The notes under the pieces are model-generated. The model ran no database searches, was not told where the DNA came from, and was given only the letters and a program-made list of their open reading frames with translations. 49,426 bases of DNA, taken from assembly GCA_047921175.1 (NCBI GenBank), contig JBLRWQ010000014.1, forward strand, positions 1 to 49,426, read 5' to 3'. The translations under genes and the position numbers were made by a program. This DNA comes from T1Sed10-7 sp047921175. Its GTDB lineage: Bacteria > Actinomycetota > Nitriliruptoria > Nitriliruptorales > Nitriliruptoraceae. Shown piece by piece: positions 1 to 7,609 of this stretch; position 1 is the stretch's first letter, and each line of letters opens with the position of its first letter.

Positions 1-622
1 CGAAGCGCTCGCTGGGCGTCTTCTCGCCCGTCACCATCGGGATCGCGGCGATGTCGCGGGCCACCTCGTCGTAGATGCCGAACATCCGGAGCGTCTCCTC
101 CATCGCCTCGGCCTCGTCGGCGTGGGCGGTGTGGCCCTCCTGCCACAGGAACTCGGTGGTGCGCAGGAAGATGCGCGGCCGCAGTTCCCAGCGCACGACG
201 TTGTTCCAGGCGTTGATGAGCACCGGCAGGTCCCGGTAGGACGAGATCCAGCGGTGGTACATCTCGCCGATGACCGTCTCCGAGGTCGGACGCACGACCA
301 GCGGTTCCTCGAGCTTCTTGCCGCCGCCGTGTGTGACGATCGCGAGCTCCGGGGCGAACCCGTCGATGTGCTCGGCCTCGCGTTGGAGGTAGGACTGCGG
401 GATGAACAGCGGGAAGTAGGCGTTCTCGTGCCCGGTGTCCTTGAAGCGCTGGTCGAGCTGTGCCTGGAGCAGCTCCCAGATCCGGTACCCGTACGGTCGG
501 ATCACCATCGTGCCCTTGGCCGGCCCCCGGTCGGCGAGCTCGGCCTTGAAGACCAGCTCGTTGTACCAGGCGGACACGTCCTCGGACATGGGCGTGACGC
601 CGAGCTCGTTCTGCTTGCCCAC
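1..622 (-). CDS. proS: prolyl-tRNA synthetase, archaeal/eukaryotic-like type, N-terminal part
   Basis: Charges tRNA-Pro with proline in the cytoplasm. The first ~207 residues are in the window; the rest runs off the left edge. Class II synthetase blocks are readable: VRPTSETVIGEMYHRW (motif 1 region) and RTTEFLWQEGHTAHADE (motif 2). The latter is typical of the archaeal/eukaryotic-like ProS (type 3), not the E. coli type with an editing insert. I chose the GTG at 622, giving MGKQNELGVTPMSEDVSAWY, because GAGG lies about 7 bases upstream and similar proteins start slightly before the SAWYNELV block. An in-frame ATG at 589 is the alternative. It diverges from the membrane protein at 756. Confidence 0.93.
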   Translation of the reverse strand, partial: MGKQNELGVTPMSEDVSAWYNELVFKAELADRGPAKGTMVIRPYGYRIWELLQAQLDQRFKDTGHENAYFPLFIPQSYLQREAEHIDGFAPELAIVTHGGGKKLEEPLVVRPTSETVIGEMYHRWISSYRDLPVLINAWNNVVRWELRPRIFLRTTEFLWQEGHTAHADEAEAMEETLRMFGIYDEVARDIAAIPMVTGEKTPSERF

Positions 623-755
623 GGGTGGCCTCGCGTGCTCGAGGGGACGACAGGGAGCGTGGAGGCTACTGCGGGCCCGGGCGAGCCGGTGCAGTAGCGT
701 CGCCCCGCTTGACGGTCACGAACCCGTCCGCCGACGACTCCGAGGAGGTCCGGGT

Positions 756-1271
756 GTGGAGCCGACCACCGAGCGCCCACCGGATCGGCGCTTGCTGCTC
801 ACCGGCGCGCTGTTCGGGATGCTGGCGATCATCGCGCTGCCGCTTACCCAGACCGCGGGCGTCGCGGTCGCCATCCCGCTCGTGTTCGCCACGCCGATCG
901 TGCTGGTCCTCGCCGGGGCGATGCGCCGCTCCCCCGCCCTGCTCTGGGTCGGTGCCGGCCTGGCCGCCGTGCTGCTCACGTTGCTCGCGCTGACCTGGTT
1001 CGGGGTCGGGGTCGGGCCGGTCGGCACCCTCGCGCCGCTCGTGCTGCTGGCCGGGCCGGCCATCGCCGTGATCGCCATCGGGCTGCCGCTCCGGCATGCC
1101 GACCTGGTCGCAGGCGCCGCCTTCCTGGGCGGCGGGACCATCGCGGTGATCGCCGGCTTCGCCGCGGCCACGGTGGCCGGCGCGACCTCCCTGGTGGTGG
1201 GCGTCGGGCTTGTCTCCTTCGCCACGGTCGCCTACCGGATCGGCCGTCGGCCTCCCCCCGAGCGGGCCTGA
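756..1271 (+). CDS. small integral membrane protein, unknown function
   Basis: A 171-residue protein of almost only hydrophobic segments, starting MEPTTERPPDRRLLLTG and ending in a basic tail RIGRRPPPERA. About five or six membrane segments are likely, for example ALFGMLAIIALPLTQTAG, VAVAIPLVFATPIVLVLAGAM and GAAFLGGGTIAVIAGFAAA. The GTG start at 756 is fixed by GAGGAGGT at 742-749, six bases upstream. An open frame extends further left to 435, but that part is low-quality sequence antisense to proS and is not believed. No family recognised. Confidence 0.7.
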   Translation: MEPTTERPPDRRLLLTGALFGMLAIIALPLTQTAGVAVAIPLVFATPIVLVLAGAMRRSPALLWVGAGLAAVLLTLLALTWFGVGVGPVGTLAPLVLLAGPAIAVIAIGLPLRHADLVAGAAFLGGGTIAVIAGFAAATVAGATSLVVGVGLVSFATVAYRIGRRPPPERA

Positions 1272-1666
1272 GCGCGAGCGGCCGCACGCCGAGGCTGCCC
1301 GTCGTCCGCCGCGACCGCCGACCCGCTCCATACCCCCTGCTCCGCCTTCTACCTCGCCTCCTGCCCCGATCGTCCGGTGCCACCTCGGCATTGCGCCCCC
1401 TGTCCTGCTCCACCCCCCGAGCAGGTTCCGGGGAGCAACCGCGCCGGCCCCGATCCGCGGCGCCGAGGGCTGGTGGGACGGGTGCGCCCGGTTGCCGTGC
1501 GCGGGGCGCTCACGTAGGGTCGCGCCCGACGACGGCCCCGGCGGGCCGCCTGTTCGACGCCACTGACGCCCGACCGGGCTGCTCCGAGGGGAGCCGGTGG
1601 CGTCCTGCGCTGCGCACCCTGCGTGGTCCCCGCTGGTGGACATGTCGACACGAGAGGTGCGTCTCG
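1272..1666. other. 395-base gap with no gene seen
   Basis: No frame on either strand looks like protein: the open frames here are Arg/Pro/Gly-rich shadows. The only structure I can point to is a promoter-like pair at 1492-1520 (separate entry), which would leave a leader of about 140 bases before the BCCT transporter gene. No terminator hairpin or riboswitch fold was recognised. Confidence 0.5.
1492..1520 (+). promoter_or_regulatory. putative sigma-70-type promoter for the BCCT/UspA genes
   Basis: TTGCCG at 1492-1497 and TAGGGT at 1515-1520 are separated by exactly 17 bases. TAGGGT fits the actinobacterial TANNNT -10. The next gene on this strand starts at 1667, so the transcript would carry a leader of about 140 bases. 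Seen by eye only. Confidence 0.45.
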
Positions 1667-3331
1667 ATGACAGCGATCGACAAGGTCAAGCAGCACATCC
1701 ATCCGGTGGTCTTCCCCGTCTCCGCAGCCGTGATCATCGGCTTCGTGATCTTCGGGACGGTGTTCTCCTCCACCGACGCTGACGGCAACACGGTCGGGCT
1801 CGCTCCGGACACGCTGGTCGCGGTCCGGACGTGGATCACCGACAACCTCGGCTGGTTCTTCATCGCCGCGGTGGCGATGTTCATCGTCTTCCTGCTCTTC
1901 CTGGTGGTCAGCCGGTACGGGAAGATCCGCCTCGGCCCCGACGACTCCCGGCCGGACTACAGCTACCTGACGTGGTTCGCGATGCTGTTCAGCGCCGGGA
2001 TGGGGATCGGGCTGGTGTTCTGGGGGGTCGCCGAGCCGATCTACCACTTCGTCGATGCGCCCCGGTTCGAGGGCAGCAGCGAGGCCGGTGCCCTGGACGC
2101 CATGGTGCTGACCTTCCACCACTGGGGGCTCGGCGCCTGGTCCGTCTACGCGGTGCTCGGCCTGTCGCTGGCCTACTTCGGCTACCGGCACGATCTGCCG
2201 ATGACGATCCGCTCGGCGCTGTACCCGTTGATCGGGAACCGGATCGAGGGCTGGGCCGGCAACCTCGTCGACATCCTGGCCATCTTCGGCACCATGTTCG
2301 GGATCGCGACCTCGCTCGGCCTCGGGGTGGCGCAGATCAACGCCGGGCTGAACTCCGCCTTCGACGTGCCGATCGGGCGCGGTGTCCAGGTGCTGCTGAT
2401 CGCCGTCATCACCATCGCGGCGACGATCTCGGTGGTCAGCGGTCTCGACAAGGGCATCCGCCGGCTGTCCGAGATCAACATCAGCCTCGCCGGGCTCCTG
2501 CTGCTGTTCGTCGCCGTCACCGGCCCGACGGTGCTCCTGCTCGGCGCCTACGTCGAGAACGTGGGCAACTACCTGGCGAACTTCGTGGAGCTGATGTTCT
2601 GGGCCGGCAGCTACTCCGAGGCCGACGCCGGCTGGCTGTCGGCGTGGACCGTGTTCTACTGGGCCTGGTGGATCTCCTGGGCCCCCTTCGTCGGGATGTT
2701 CATCGCCCGCATCTCCCGCGGGCGCACGATCCGCGAGTTCATCCTCGGCGTGCTGCTGGTGCCGGTCCTGGTGTCCTTCCTGTGGTTCACGGTGATGGGC
2801 AACACCGCCATCCTGTTCCAGTCCGACGGCACGGCGGACATCTACGGTGCGATCGCCGACGCCGGGTGGGACGAGTCGGTCGCCATGTTCGCGATGCTGG
2901 ACGTGCTGCCGTTCCCGCTGCTGACCACGATCGTGAGCATCTTCGTCATCACCGTGTTCTTCGTCACCAGCTCCGACTCCGGCTCCTTCGTGATCGACAT
3001 GATCGCCTCCGGCGGGAACCTCAACCCCCCGGTCGGGCTGCGCGTGTTCTGGGCGCTGACCGAGGGCGCGGTGGCAGCCACGCTGGTCCTGGCTGGCGGG
3101 CTCCGTGCGCTGCAGGCCGCGGCCATCACCACGGGCCTGCCCTTCACGATCGTGCTGCTCGTGGTCATGCTCGGGATCTTCAAGGGCCTGCGGAGCGAAC
3201 GCGACGGCGTGACGCTCGAGGAGGTCGCGGCAGGTCCGCTGTTCGAGGGCGAGGGCGAGACGGAGGTCCGCCGGCACCAGCCGACCGCCGGCCGCCGGCC
3301 CGAGGTCGAGGCCCGCACGGACGAGCGCTGA
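1667..3331 (+). CDS. BCCT-family betaine/choline/carnitine transporter
   Basis: 554 residues, a normal BCCT length. Twelve membrane segments are expected, driving sodium- or proton-coupled uptake of quaternary ammonium compounds such as glycine betaine or choline. Signatures: GMGIGLVFWGVAEPI (the glycine-rich stretch of TM3), FHHWGLGAWSVYAVLGL (aromatic residues of the substrate pocket, TM4), WAWWISWAPFVGMFIARISR (the family signature around TM8), and FFVTSSDSGSFVIDM. The last ~40 residues are a charged cytoplasmic tail. The ATG at 1667 has GAGAGG just upstream. The uspA gene follows after 74 bases, so the two may be cotranscribed. The substrate cannot be told from sequence alone; uptake in osmotic stress is the usual role. 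Confidence 0.95.
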   Translation: MTAIDKVKQHIHPVVFPVSAAVIIGFVIFGTVFSSTDADGNTVGLAPDTLVAVRTWITDNLGWFFIAAVAMFIVFLLFLVVSRYGKIRLGPDDSRPDYSYLTWFAMLFSAGMGIGLVFWGVAEPIYHFVDAPRFEGSSEAGALDAMVLTFHHWGLGAWSVYAVLGLSLAYFGYRHDLPMTIRSALYPLIGNRIEGWAGNLVDILAIFGTMFGIATSLGLGVAQINAGLNSAFDVPIGRGVQVLLIAVITIAATISVVSGLDKGIRRLSEINISLAGLLLLFVAVTGPTVLLLGAYVENVGNYLANFVELMFWAGSYSEADAGWLSAWTVFYWAWWISWAPFVGMFIARISRGRTIREFILGVLLVPVLVSFLWFTVMGNTAILFQSDGTADIYGAIADAGWDESVAMFAMLDVLPFPLLTTIVSIFVITVFFVTSSDSGSFVIDMIASGGNLNPPVGLRVFWALTEGAVAATLVLAGGLRALQAAAITTGLPFTIVLLVVMLGIFKGLRSERDGVTLEEVAAGPLFEGEGETEVRRHQPTAGRRPEVEARTDER

Positions 3332-3405
3332 GCGGCGCCGGTCCGAACCCAGCCCCGACCCGGGGCCGGGGAGGCCGCGCCACCAACCGAACCACCGGAG
3401 GACCT

Positions 3406-3867
3406 ATGGAGATGCACCGCATCCTCGTCGGCGTCGACACCTCGGACGCCTCGATCCTGGCACTCAAGCGCGCCGCGGAGGAGGCACGGCTCCGCGACGC
3501 CGTGCTCGAGGTCGTGTACGTGTTCAGCCCACCTGAGCAGGTGACCGCGTTCCCCGTCCCGCCCGAGAAGGGACGGGACGAACGCAAGCAGATCGAGCGC
3601 GTCCGGTCGGAGTACGCCACCAAGCTGGGCGTGTGGCTCGACGAGGTCGACGTCGACCTCGAGGACCTGCAGGTGGAGTGGTCGGTGCTGGCCGACCGCC
3701 GGCCGTCCCGCGCCCTGGTCGAGCGCTCGAAGACGGCCGACATGGTCGTCGTCGGCTCCCGCGGGCACGGCGGGTTCCGGGGGCTCCGGCTCGGGTCGGT
3801 GTCCGAGCAGGTCACCCGGCATGCCAAGGCACCCGTGCTCGTGATCCGCGAGAGCACGCAGGAGTAG
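3406..3867 (+). CDS. universal stress protein, UspA family
   Basis: 153 residues, one Usp domain. The N-terminal strand MHRILVGVDTSDASILAL and the C-terminal ATP-binding signature GSRGHGGFRGLRLGSVS, which fits the G-2x-G-9x-G-S/T pattern, predict a nucleotide-binding Usp. GGAGG at 3397-3401 sits 4 bases before the ATG at 3406; a second ATG at 3412 is also possible. It follows the BCCT transporter on the same strand, a pairing often seen where Usp proteins modulate stress transport, but the specific role here is inference. Confidence 0.93.
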   Translation: MEMHRILVGVDTSDASILALKRAAEEARLRDAVLEVVYVFSPPEQVTAFPVPPEKGRDERKQIERVRSEYATKLGVWLDEVDVDLEDLQVEWSVLADRRPSRALVERSKTADMVVVGSRGHGGFRGLRLGSVSEQVTRHAKAPVLVIRESTQE

Positions 3868-3911
3868 CCGCCGGCCGGGCTCCGACCGTCAGGTCGGACC
3901 ACGGCCGGCGG
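3868..3911. terminator. nested hairpin between convergent uspA and glcF
   Basis: A 10-base perfect outer stem (3868-3877 with 3902-3911) encloses a second perfect 7-base stem (3881-3887 with 3892-3898) with a 4-base loop GTCA. It begins one base after the uspA stop and includes the glcF stop codon in the inner loop region. There is no T-run, as usual in high-GC actinobacteria. Position between two converging genes suggests a bidirectional terminator. Confidence 0.7.
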
Positions 3912-5121
3912 GTCCCCCGGCCAGCGAACGCGCCAGCAGCTGTGCCGGGTGATGCACGTCCCACCCGGCCCGGGCGATCTGCAGGGCACAGCCGGGGTTG
4001 CCGGATACCACGCCGTCGGCGCCGGTGCGCTGCAGCGAGGCGTCCTTGCGAGCGAGCATCGCGTCGCCGAACGACGGCTGCAGGTAGGAGTACACCCCAC
4101 CGGACCCGCAGCACTGCTGCTCGTCGTCTGGCTCGAGCAGCGTGAGCCCGGGGATCGCGGCCACCAGGGCCCGGCCTTCGTCGGCGAGGCCCTGGACGTT
4201 GCGCAGATGGCACGGCGCCTGGTAGGCGAGGGTGAGGTCGACGCGCTCCCCGCGCGCCGCGACCTCCTCCGGGGTCACGATCTCCGACAGGTCCTTGACC
4301 CGCGCACTGAAGGCCCGGGCCTCCTCGGTCCCGAGGAGCTTCCCGTACTCCTTCATCGCCCCGCCGCAGCCGGCGGCGTTGACCACGATCGGGCCGCTCG
4401 TCCCGGCGTAGGCCGCGATCGTCGCCTCGGCGAGGGCATGTGCCTCGCTCTCGCGTCCCGCGTGGGCCGACAGCGCACCGCAGCATGGTGGGGCCGGCTC
4501 GAAGCGCGGCCGGTAGCCGATCGCGGCCAGCGTCTGGGCGGTGGCCTGGTGGACGTCGCGGAACAGGCCGTCCATGACGCAGCCGCGGAACAGGTAGGCG
4601 TCCCCACGCACGGGCGCGCCGGGCGGCGGCAGCCGGTAGCTGCGCAGGGTGTCGGCGAGCCGGACCCGCCGCGCCGGACGCAGCGCGGACGGGATCACCC
4701 CGTCCAGCCGTAGGGCCTGCGCGAGCGCCAGGAGGACACCGCCGACACGCAGGACCCAGCGGCGGACCAAGGCGACGAACAGCAGCCGCTGGGCGAGACC
4801 TGCCGGCCCGCGTGGTGGCTGCCGGTCGGTGATGGCCGCCCGTGCGGTCTCCATCAGCGACCCGAACTCGACCAGCGACGGGCAGACCGTCTCGCACGCG
4901 CGGCACTGGACGCAGGTCTCCAGCGAGTCGACCACGTCGGGGTCGTCGATCGACAGCTCGCCGTCCTCGACCAGCCGCATCGCGAGGATCCGGCCCCGGG
5001 GACCGTGCTCCTCCAGGTGGGTGGTCTCGTAGGTCGGGCAGGACGAGAGGCAGAACCCGCACTGGACGCACGCGGCGAGCTGGTCCGCGTCGAAGATCGA
5101 CATCTTCTCGGGCGGGGTCAT
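3889..5121 (-). CDS. glcF: glycolate oxidase iron-sulfur subunit GlcF-like
   Basis: 410 residues. Two 4Fe-4S motifs open the protein: C18-VQ-C21-GF-C24-LSS-C28P and C70-VQ-C73-RA-C76-ETV-C80P. Two CCG (DUF224) domains follow, with PCCGALSAH and QQCCGSGGVYSYL plus the linked FRGCVMDG and PCHLRNVQG cysteines. In the family this subunit passes electrons from the GlcD/GlcE flavoproteins to the quinone pool during 2-hydroxyacid oxidation. The ATG at 5121 overlaps the glcE stop (ATGA); ATG 5103 is an alternative. Last gene of the lld-lut-glc operon. D-lactate as substrate is as possible as glycolate. Confidence 0.93.
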   Translation of the reverse strand: MTPPEKMSIFDADQLAACVQCGFCLSSCPTYETTHLEEHGPRGRILAMRLVEDGELSIDDPDVVDSLETCVQCRACETVCPSLVEFGSLMETARAAITDRQPPRGPAGLAQRLLFVALVRRWVLRVGGVLLALAQALRLDGVIPSALRPARRVRLADTLRSYRLPPPGAPVRGDAYLFRGCVMDGLFRDVHQATAQTLAAIGYRPRFEPAPPCCGALSAHAGRESEAHALAEATIAAYAGTSGPIVVNAAGCGGAMKEYGKLLGTEEARAFSARVKDLSEIVTPEEVAARGERVDLTLAYQAPCHLRNVQGLADEGRALVAAIPGLTLLEPDDEQQCCGSGGVYSYLQPSFGDAMLARKDASLQRTGADGVVSGNPGCALQIARAGWDVHHPAQLLARSLAGGPAGRGPT

Positions 5122-6128
5122 CGCGGCTGCCTGACGTCGACGAGGAGCTGGTGCGGATCGAGGGCGGCGCGGACCCGCTGCTCCATGGAGCCGCCGGCCG
5201 TCACCCCCCACGCGGGACCGGCGCGGCTCGGATCGAGCACCAGCAGCGCGCCGCCGAGCGCCACGACCTGCTGGCCCGCCGCGGCGAGCTGCTCGGCATC
5301 GCCGTCCAGCAGGCACAGGCCGACGCCTGCGAAGCCGGCGTGAGCCAGCCCGGCGGTCCCCGCCCAGGCGGTCAGATCCGCCAGCCGCGCCGGGTCGACC
5401 GCGGCACGGGCCGTGGTCGGCCAGATCGGTTGCTCGGCCGGCTCGAGCCCCGTCGCCGTGGCCTGCGCCGTGACGTCGTCGGGGTGCTCCTCGAGGCGGA
5501 CGACGGTTCCCTCAGCCGTGGTCACCACCGCGGCCGGCCGGTACAGGTCGGCGAGGACCTGCGGGGCCGGCCGGTCGGTGGCGAACCACCCCCCGTGGGT
5601 CGGGGTCGGACGCAGCTTGAGGGTGAGCTCCGCGATCAGACCGAGGGTCCCCCAGGACCCGGTCGTGAGGCGACAGAGGTCGTAGCCCGTGACGTCCTTG
5701 ACGGTGACGCCGCCGGAGGCGACCACGTGGGCGTCCGCGGTGACCATCCGGACCCGCAGCACCCAGTCGCGGACCCGTCCGGCCTGCAGCTGCCGCGGGC
5801 TCGCCAACGCGGTGGCGACCCGCCCACCGACCGTCGACCCGTGACCGGCCAACGGCTCGATCGGACACTCCTGCCCGTGAGAGGCGAGCAGCGCCGACAG
5901 CTCCTCGACCGGGGTGCCCGAGCGCACCGTGACCACCAGGTCCTCCGGGCGGTGGTCGATCACCCCGGTCAGTGCCTCGGTCGACAGCACCTCGGCGTCG
6001 GTCGATGGCAGGCGGTCGAGCACGCTGCCGCCACCGCGGATCACCAGCTGTCGGCGGTCGCGGCGGGCGGCCTCGAACGCCTCGACGATGGGCGCCAGGT
6101 CGGTGGAGATCGTCGCCGCGTCGCTCAT
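5118..6128 (-). CDS. glcE: glycolate oxidase FAD-binding subunit GlcE-like
   Basis: 336 residues, a short FAD-binding PCMH-type flavoprotein. Features: LVIRGGGSVLDRLP near residue 30, EDLVVTVRSGTPVEELSALLA, PLAGHGSTVGGRVATALASPRQLQAGRVRDWVL (read in two parts), and VTVKDVTGYDLCRLTTGSWGTLG, all typical of GlcE. It pairs with GlcD and GlcF in a membrane-associated 2-hydroxyacid oxidase. The ATG at 6128 overlaps the glcD stop (ATGA), with GGAGGGGG just upstream; its own stop overlaps the glcF start. Confidence 0.93.
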   Translation of the reverse strand: MSDAATISTDLAPIVEAFEAARRDRRQLVIRGGGSVLDRLPSTDAEVLSTEALTGVIDHRPEDLVVTVRSGTPVEELSALLASHGQECPIEPLAGHGSTVGGRVATALASPRQLQAGRVRDWVLRVRMVTADAHVVASGGVTVKDVTGYDLCRLTTGSWGTLGLIAELTLKLRPTPTHGGWFATDRPAPQVLADLYRPAAVVTTAEGTVVRLEEHPDDVTAQATATGLEPAEQPIWPTTARAAVDPARLADLTAWAGTAGLAHAGFAGVGLCLLDGDAEQLAAAGQQVVALGGALLVLDPSRAGPAWGVTAGGSMEQRVRAALDPHQLLVDVRQPR

Positions 6129-7609
6129 ACCCACGCCCCCTCCGGCACCATGCTCGCCTCCAGGCAGCCGACCGTGGTGGGCAGGACCTTGTCCGGGTTC
6201 GCGAGCCCGGAGGGCTCCATCGCCCGCCGCACGGCCTGCTGCACGGCGAGGTCCTCGGCGGAGTAGACCCGGGACAGGAAGTCGCGCTTCTCGACCCCGA
6301 CCCCGTGCTCGCCGGTGATGGTGCCGTCCAGCGCCAGCGCGGTGGTCACGATGTCGTGGCCTGCGGCGAAGACCCGGTCCAGCACGCCCGCCTCGCGCCG
6401 GTCGAACAGCACGAACGGGTGGAGGTTGCCGTCCCCGGCATGGACCACGTTGAGGATGACCAGCCCTTCGCGCTCCCCGATCGCCACCACGGCGTCGAGC
6501 ATCCGCCCGAGCCGGGACCGCGGCACGACCACGTCCTGGAGGAAGAAGTCCGGCGCCTGTTTCGCGATCGCGCCGGCGACGGCCTTGCGACCCTTCCAGA
6601 TGCGTGCCCGCTGGGCCGCGTCCGCGGCGCGCACCACCTCGATGGCGCCGTGCTCGGCGGCCAGCCGCGCGGCGGTGTCCACACCCGCAGCGACCCCGGC
6701 CGGCAGGCCCTCGTACTCGAGCAGCAGCACCGCCGCGGCGTCGGTCGGGTAGCCGGCCTGGGCGTAGCCCTCGACCAGGGAGACCGCCCGGGCGTCCATC
6801 AGCTCCACCGCGTCGGGCAGCCGGTCGGAGGTGACCAGCGCACCGACGGTGGCCGCCGCGGCATCCAGGCTCGCGAACCCGGCCAGCAGGGTGCCGACCG
6901 CCGGTGGCGCGGGCAGCAACCGCAGCCACGCGCCGACCACGATCCCGAGCGTCCCCTCACCGCCGACGCTCAGTCCCCGGAGATCGAGGCCCGCCTGCTC
7001 GGGCAGCCGGCCATCGAGCAGGTGCACCTCGCCGTCGGCATCCATCAGCTCCACGGCGAGCACGTGCTGGCTCATGACGCCGTAGGTCAGCACGTGGATC
7101 CCGCCGGCGTTGGTCGCGACGTTGCCGCCGAGGGTCGCGGCGATCTGGCTGGCCGGGTCCGGCGCGAAGCGCAGGCCGTGGACGGCGGCGGCCCGCCCGA
7201 GCCGGGCGTTGACCAGCCCGGGCTCGACGTGGGCGCGCCGGTTGGCGACGTCGAGCTCCAGCAGCCGGTCCATCCGCGCGACGCTGACCACCAGCGGCCG
7301 GACCCCGCCGACCCCGGTCGGCGTGGCCCCGCCGGCCAGCCCCGTGCCCGCGGCGCGGGGGGTGAAGGGGACACCGTGGTCGCGGCAGGCCCGGAGCACC
7401 ACGGCGAGCTGCTCCCGCGAGGACGGCAGCGCGACGGCCAGCGGGTCGGCGTTGAGGAACGACGCGTCGCGCCGGTAGGTCGCGCGCGACAGGGCCGAGG
7501 TCCGAAGCCCCTGGTCCCCCAGCGCCTCCCGGAGCTGGGCGAGCAGCGCCGACTCCACCCGGTTCGGTGGGGCGCCGTGCGTGGGTCCGGCGGTGGTCGT
7601 CGGGGGCAT
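6125..7609 (-). CDS. glcD: FAD-linked 2-hydroxyacid oxidase GlcD-like (glycolate or D-lactate)
   Basis: 494 residues, matching GlcD/DLD flavoproteins. The FAD-binding half shows PFTPRAAGTGLAGGA and ATLGGNVATNAGGIHVLTYG. The C-terminal oxidase half shows ILNVVHAGDGNLHPFVLFD and the hallmark GEHGVGVEKRDFLSR. It oxidises glycolate to glyoxylate or D-lactate to pyruvate. The start ATG at 7609 shares one base with the TGA of the fused lutBA gene (TGATG). Being inside a lactate-utilisation operon, D-lactate is a reasonable substrate; the three-subunit glcDEF layout favours glycolate. Sequence cannot decide. Confidence 0.93.
   Translation of the reverse strand: MPPTTTAGPTHGAPPNRVESALLAQLREALGDQGLRTSALSRATYRRDASFLNADPLAVALPSSREQLAVVLRACRDHGVPFTPRAAGTGLAGGATPTGVGGVRPLVVSVARMDRLLELDVANRRAHVEPGLVNARLGRAAAVHGLRFAPDPASQIAATLGGNVATNAGGIHVLTYGVMSQHVLAVELMDADGEVHLLDGRLPEQAGLDLRGLSVGGEGTLGIVVGAWLRLLPAPPAVGTLLAGFASLDAAAATVGALVTSDRLPDAVELMDARAVSLVEGYAQAGYPTDAAAVLLLEYEGLPAGVAAGVDTAARLAAEHGAIEVVRAADAAQRARIWKGRKAVAGAIAKQAPDFFLQDVVVPRSRLGRMLDAVVAIGEREGLVILNVVHAGDGNLHPFVLFDRREAGVLDRVFAAGHDIVTTALALDGTITGEHGVGVEKRDFLSRVYSAEDLAVQQAVRRAMEPSGLANPDKVLPTTVGCLEASMVPEGAWV

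Noticed and set aside
1349..3277. 642-residue open frame opposite the BCCT transporter
   Set aside because: His/Asp/Arg/Gln-rich antisense of a membrane protein; no family signal.
3352..3366. Short hairpin GCCCCG-ACC-CGGGGC between BCCT and uspA as a terminator
   Set aside because: Only six pairs with a three-base loop, so too weak to separate two likely cotranscribed genes.
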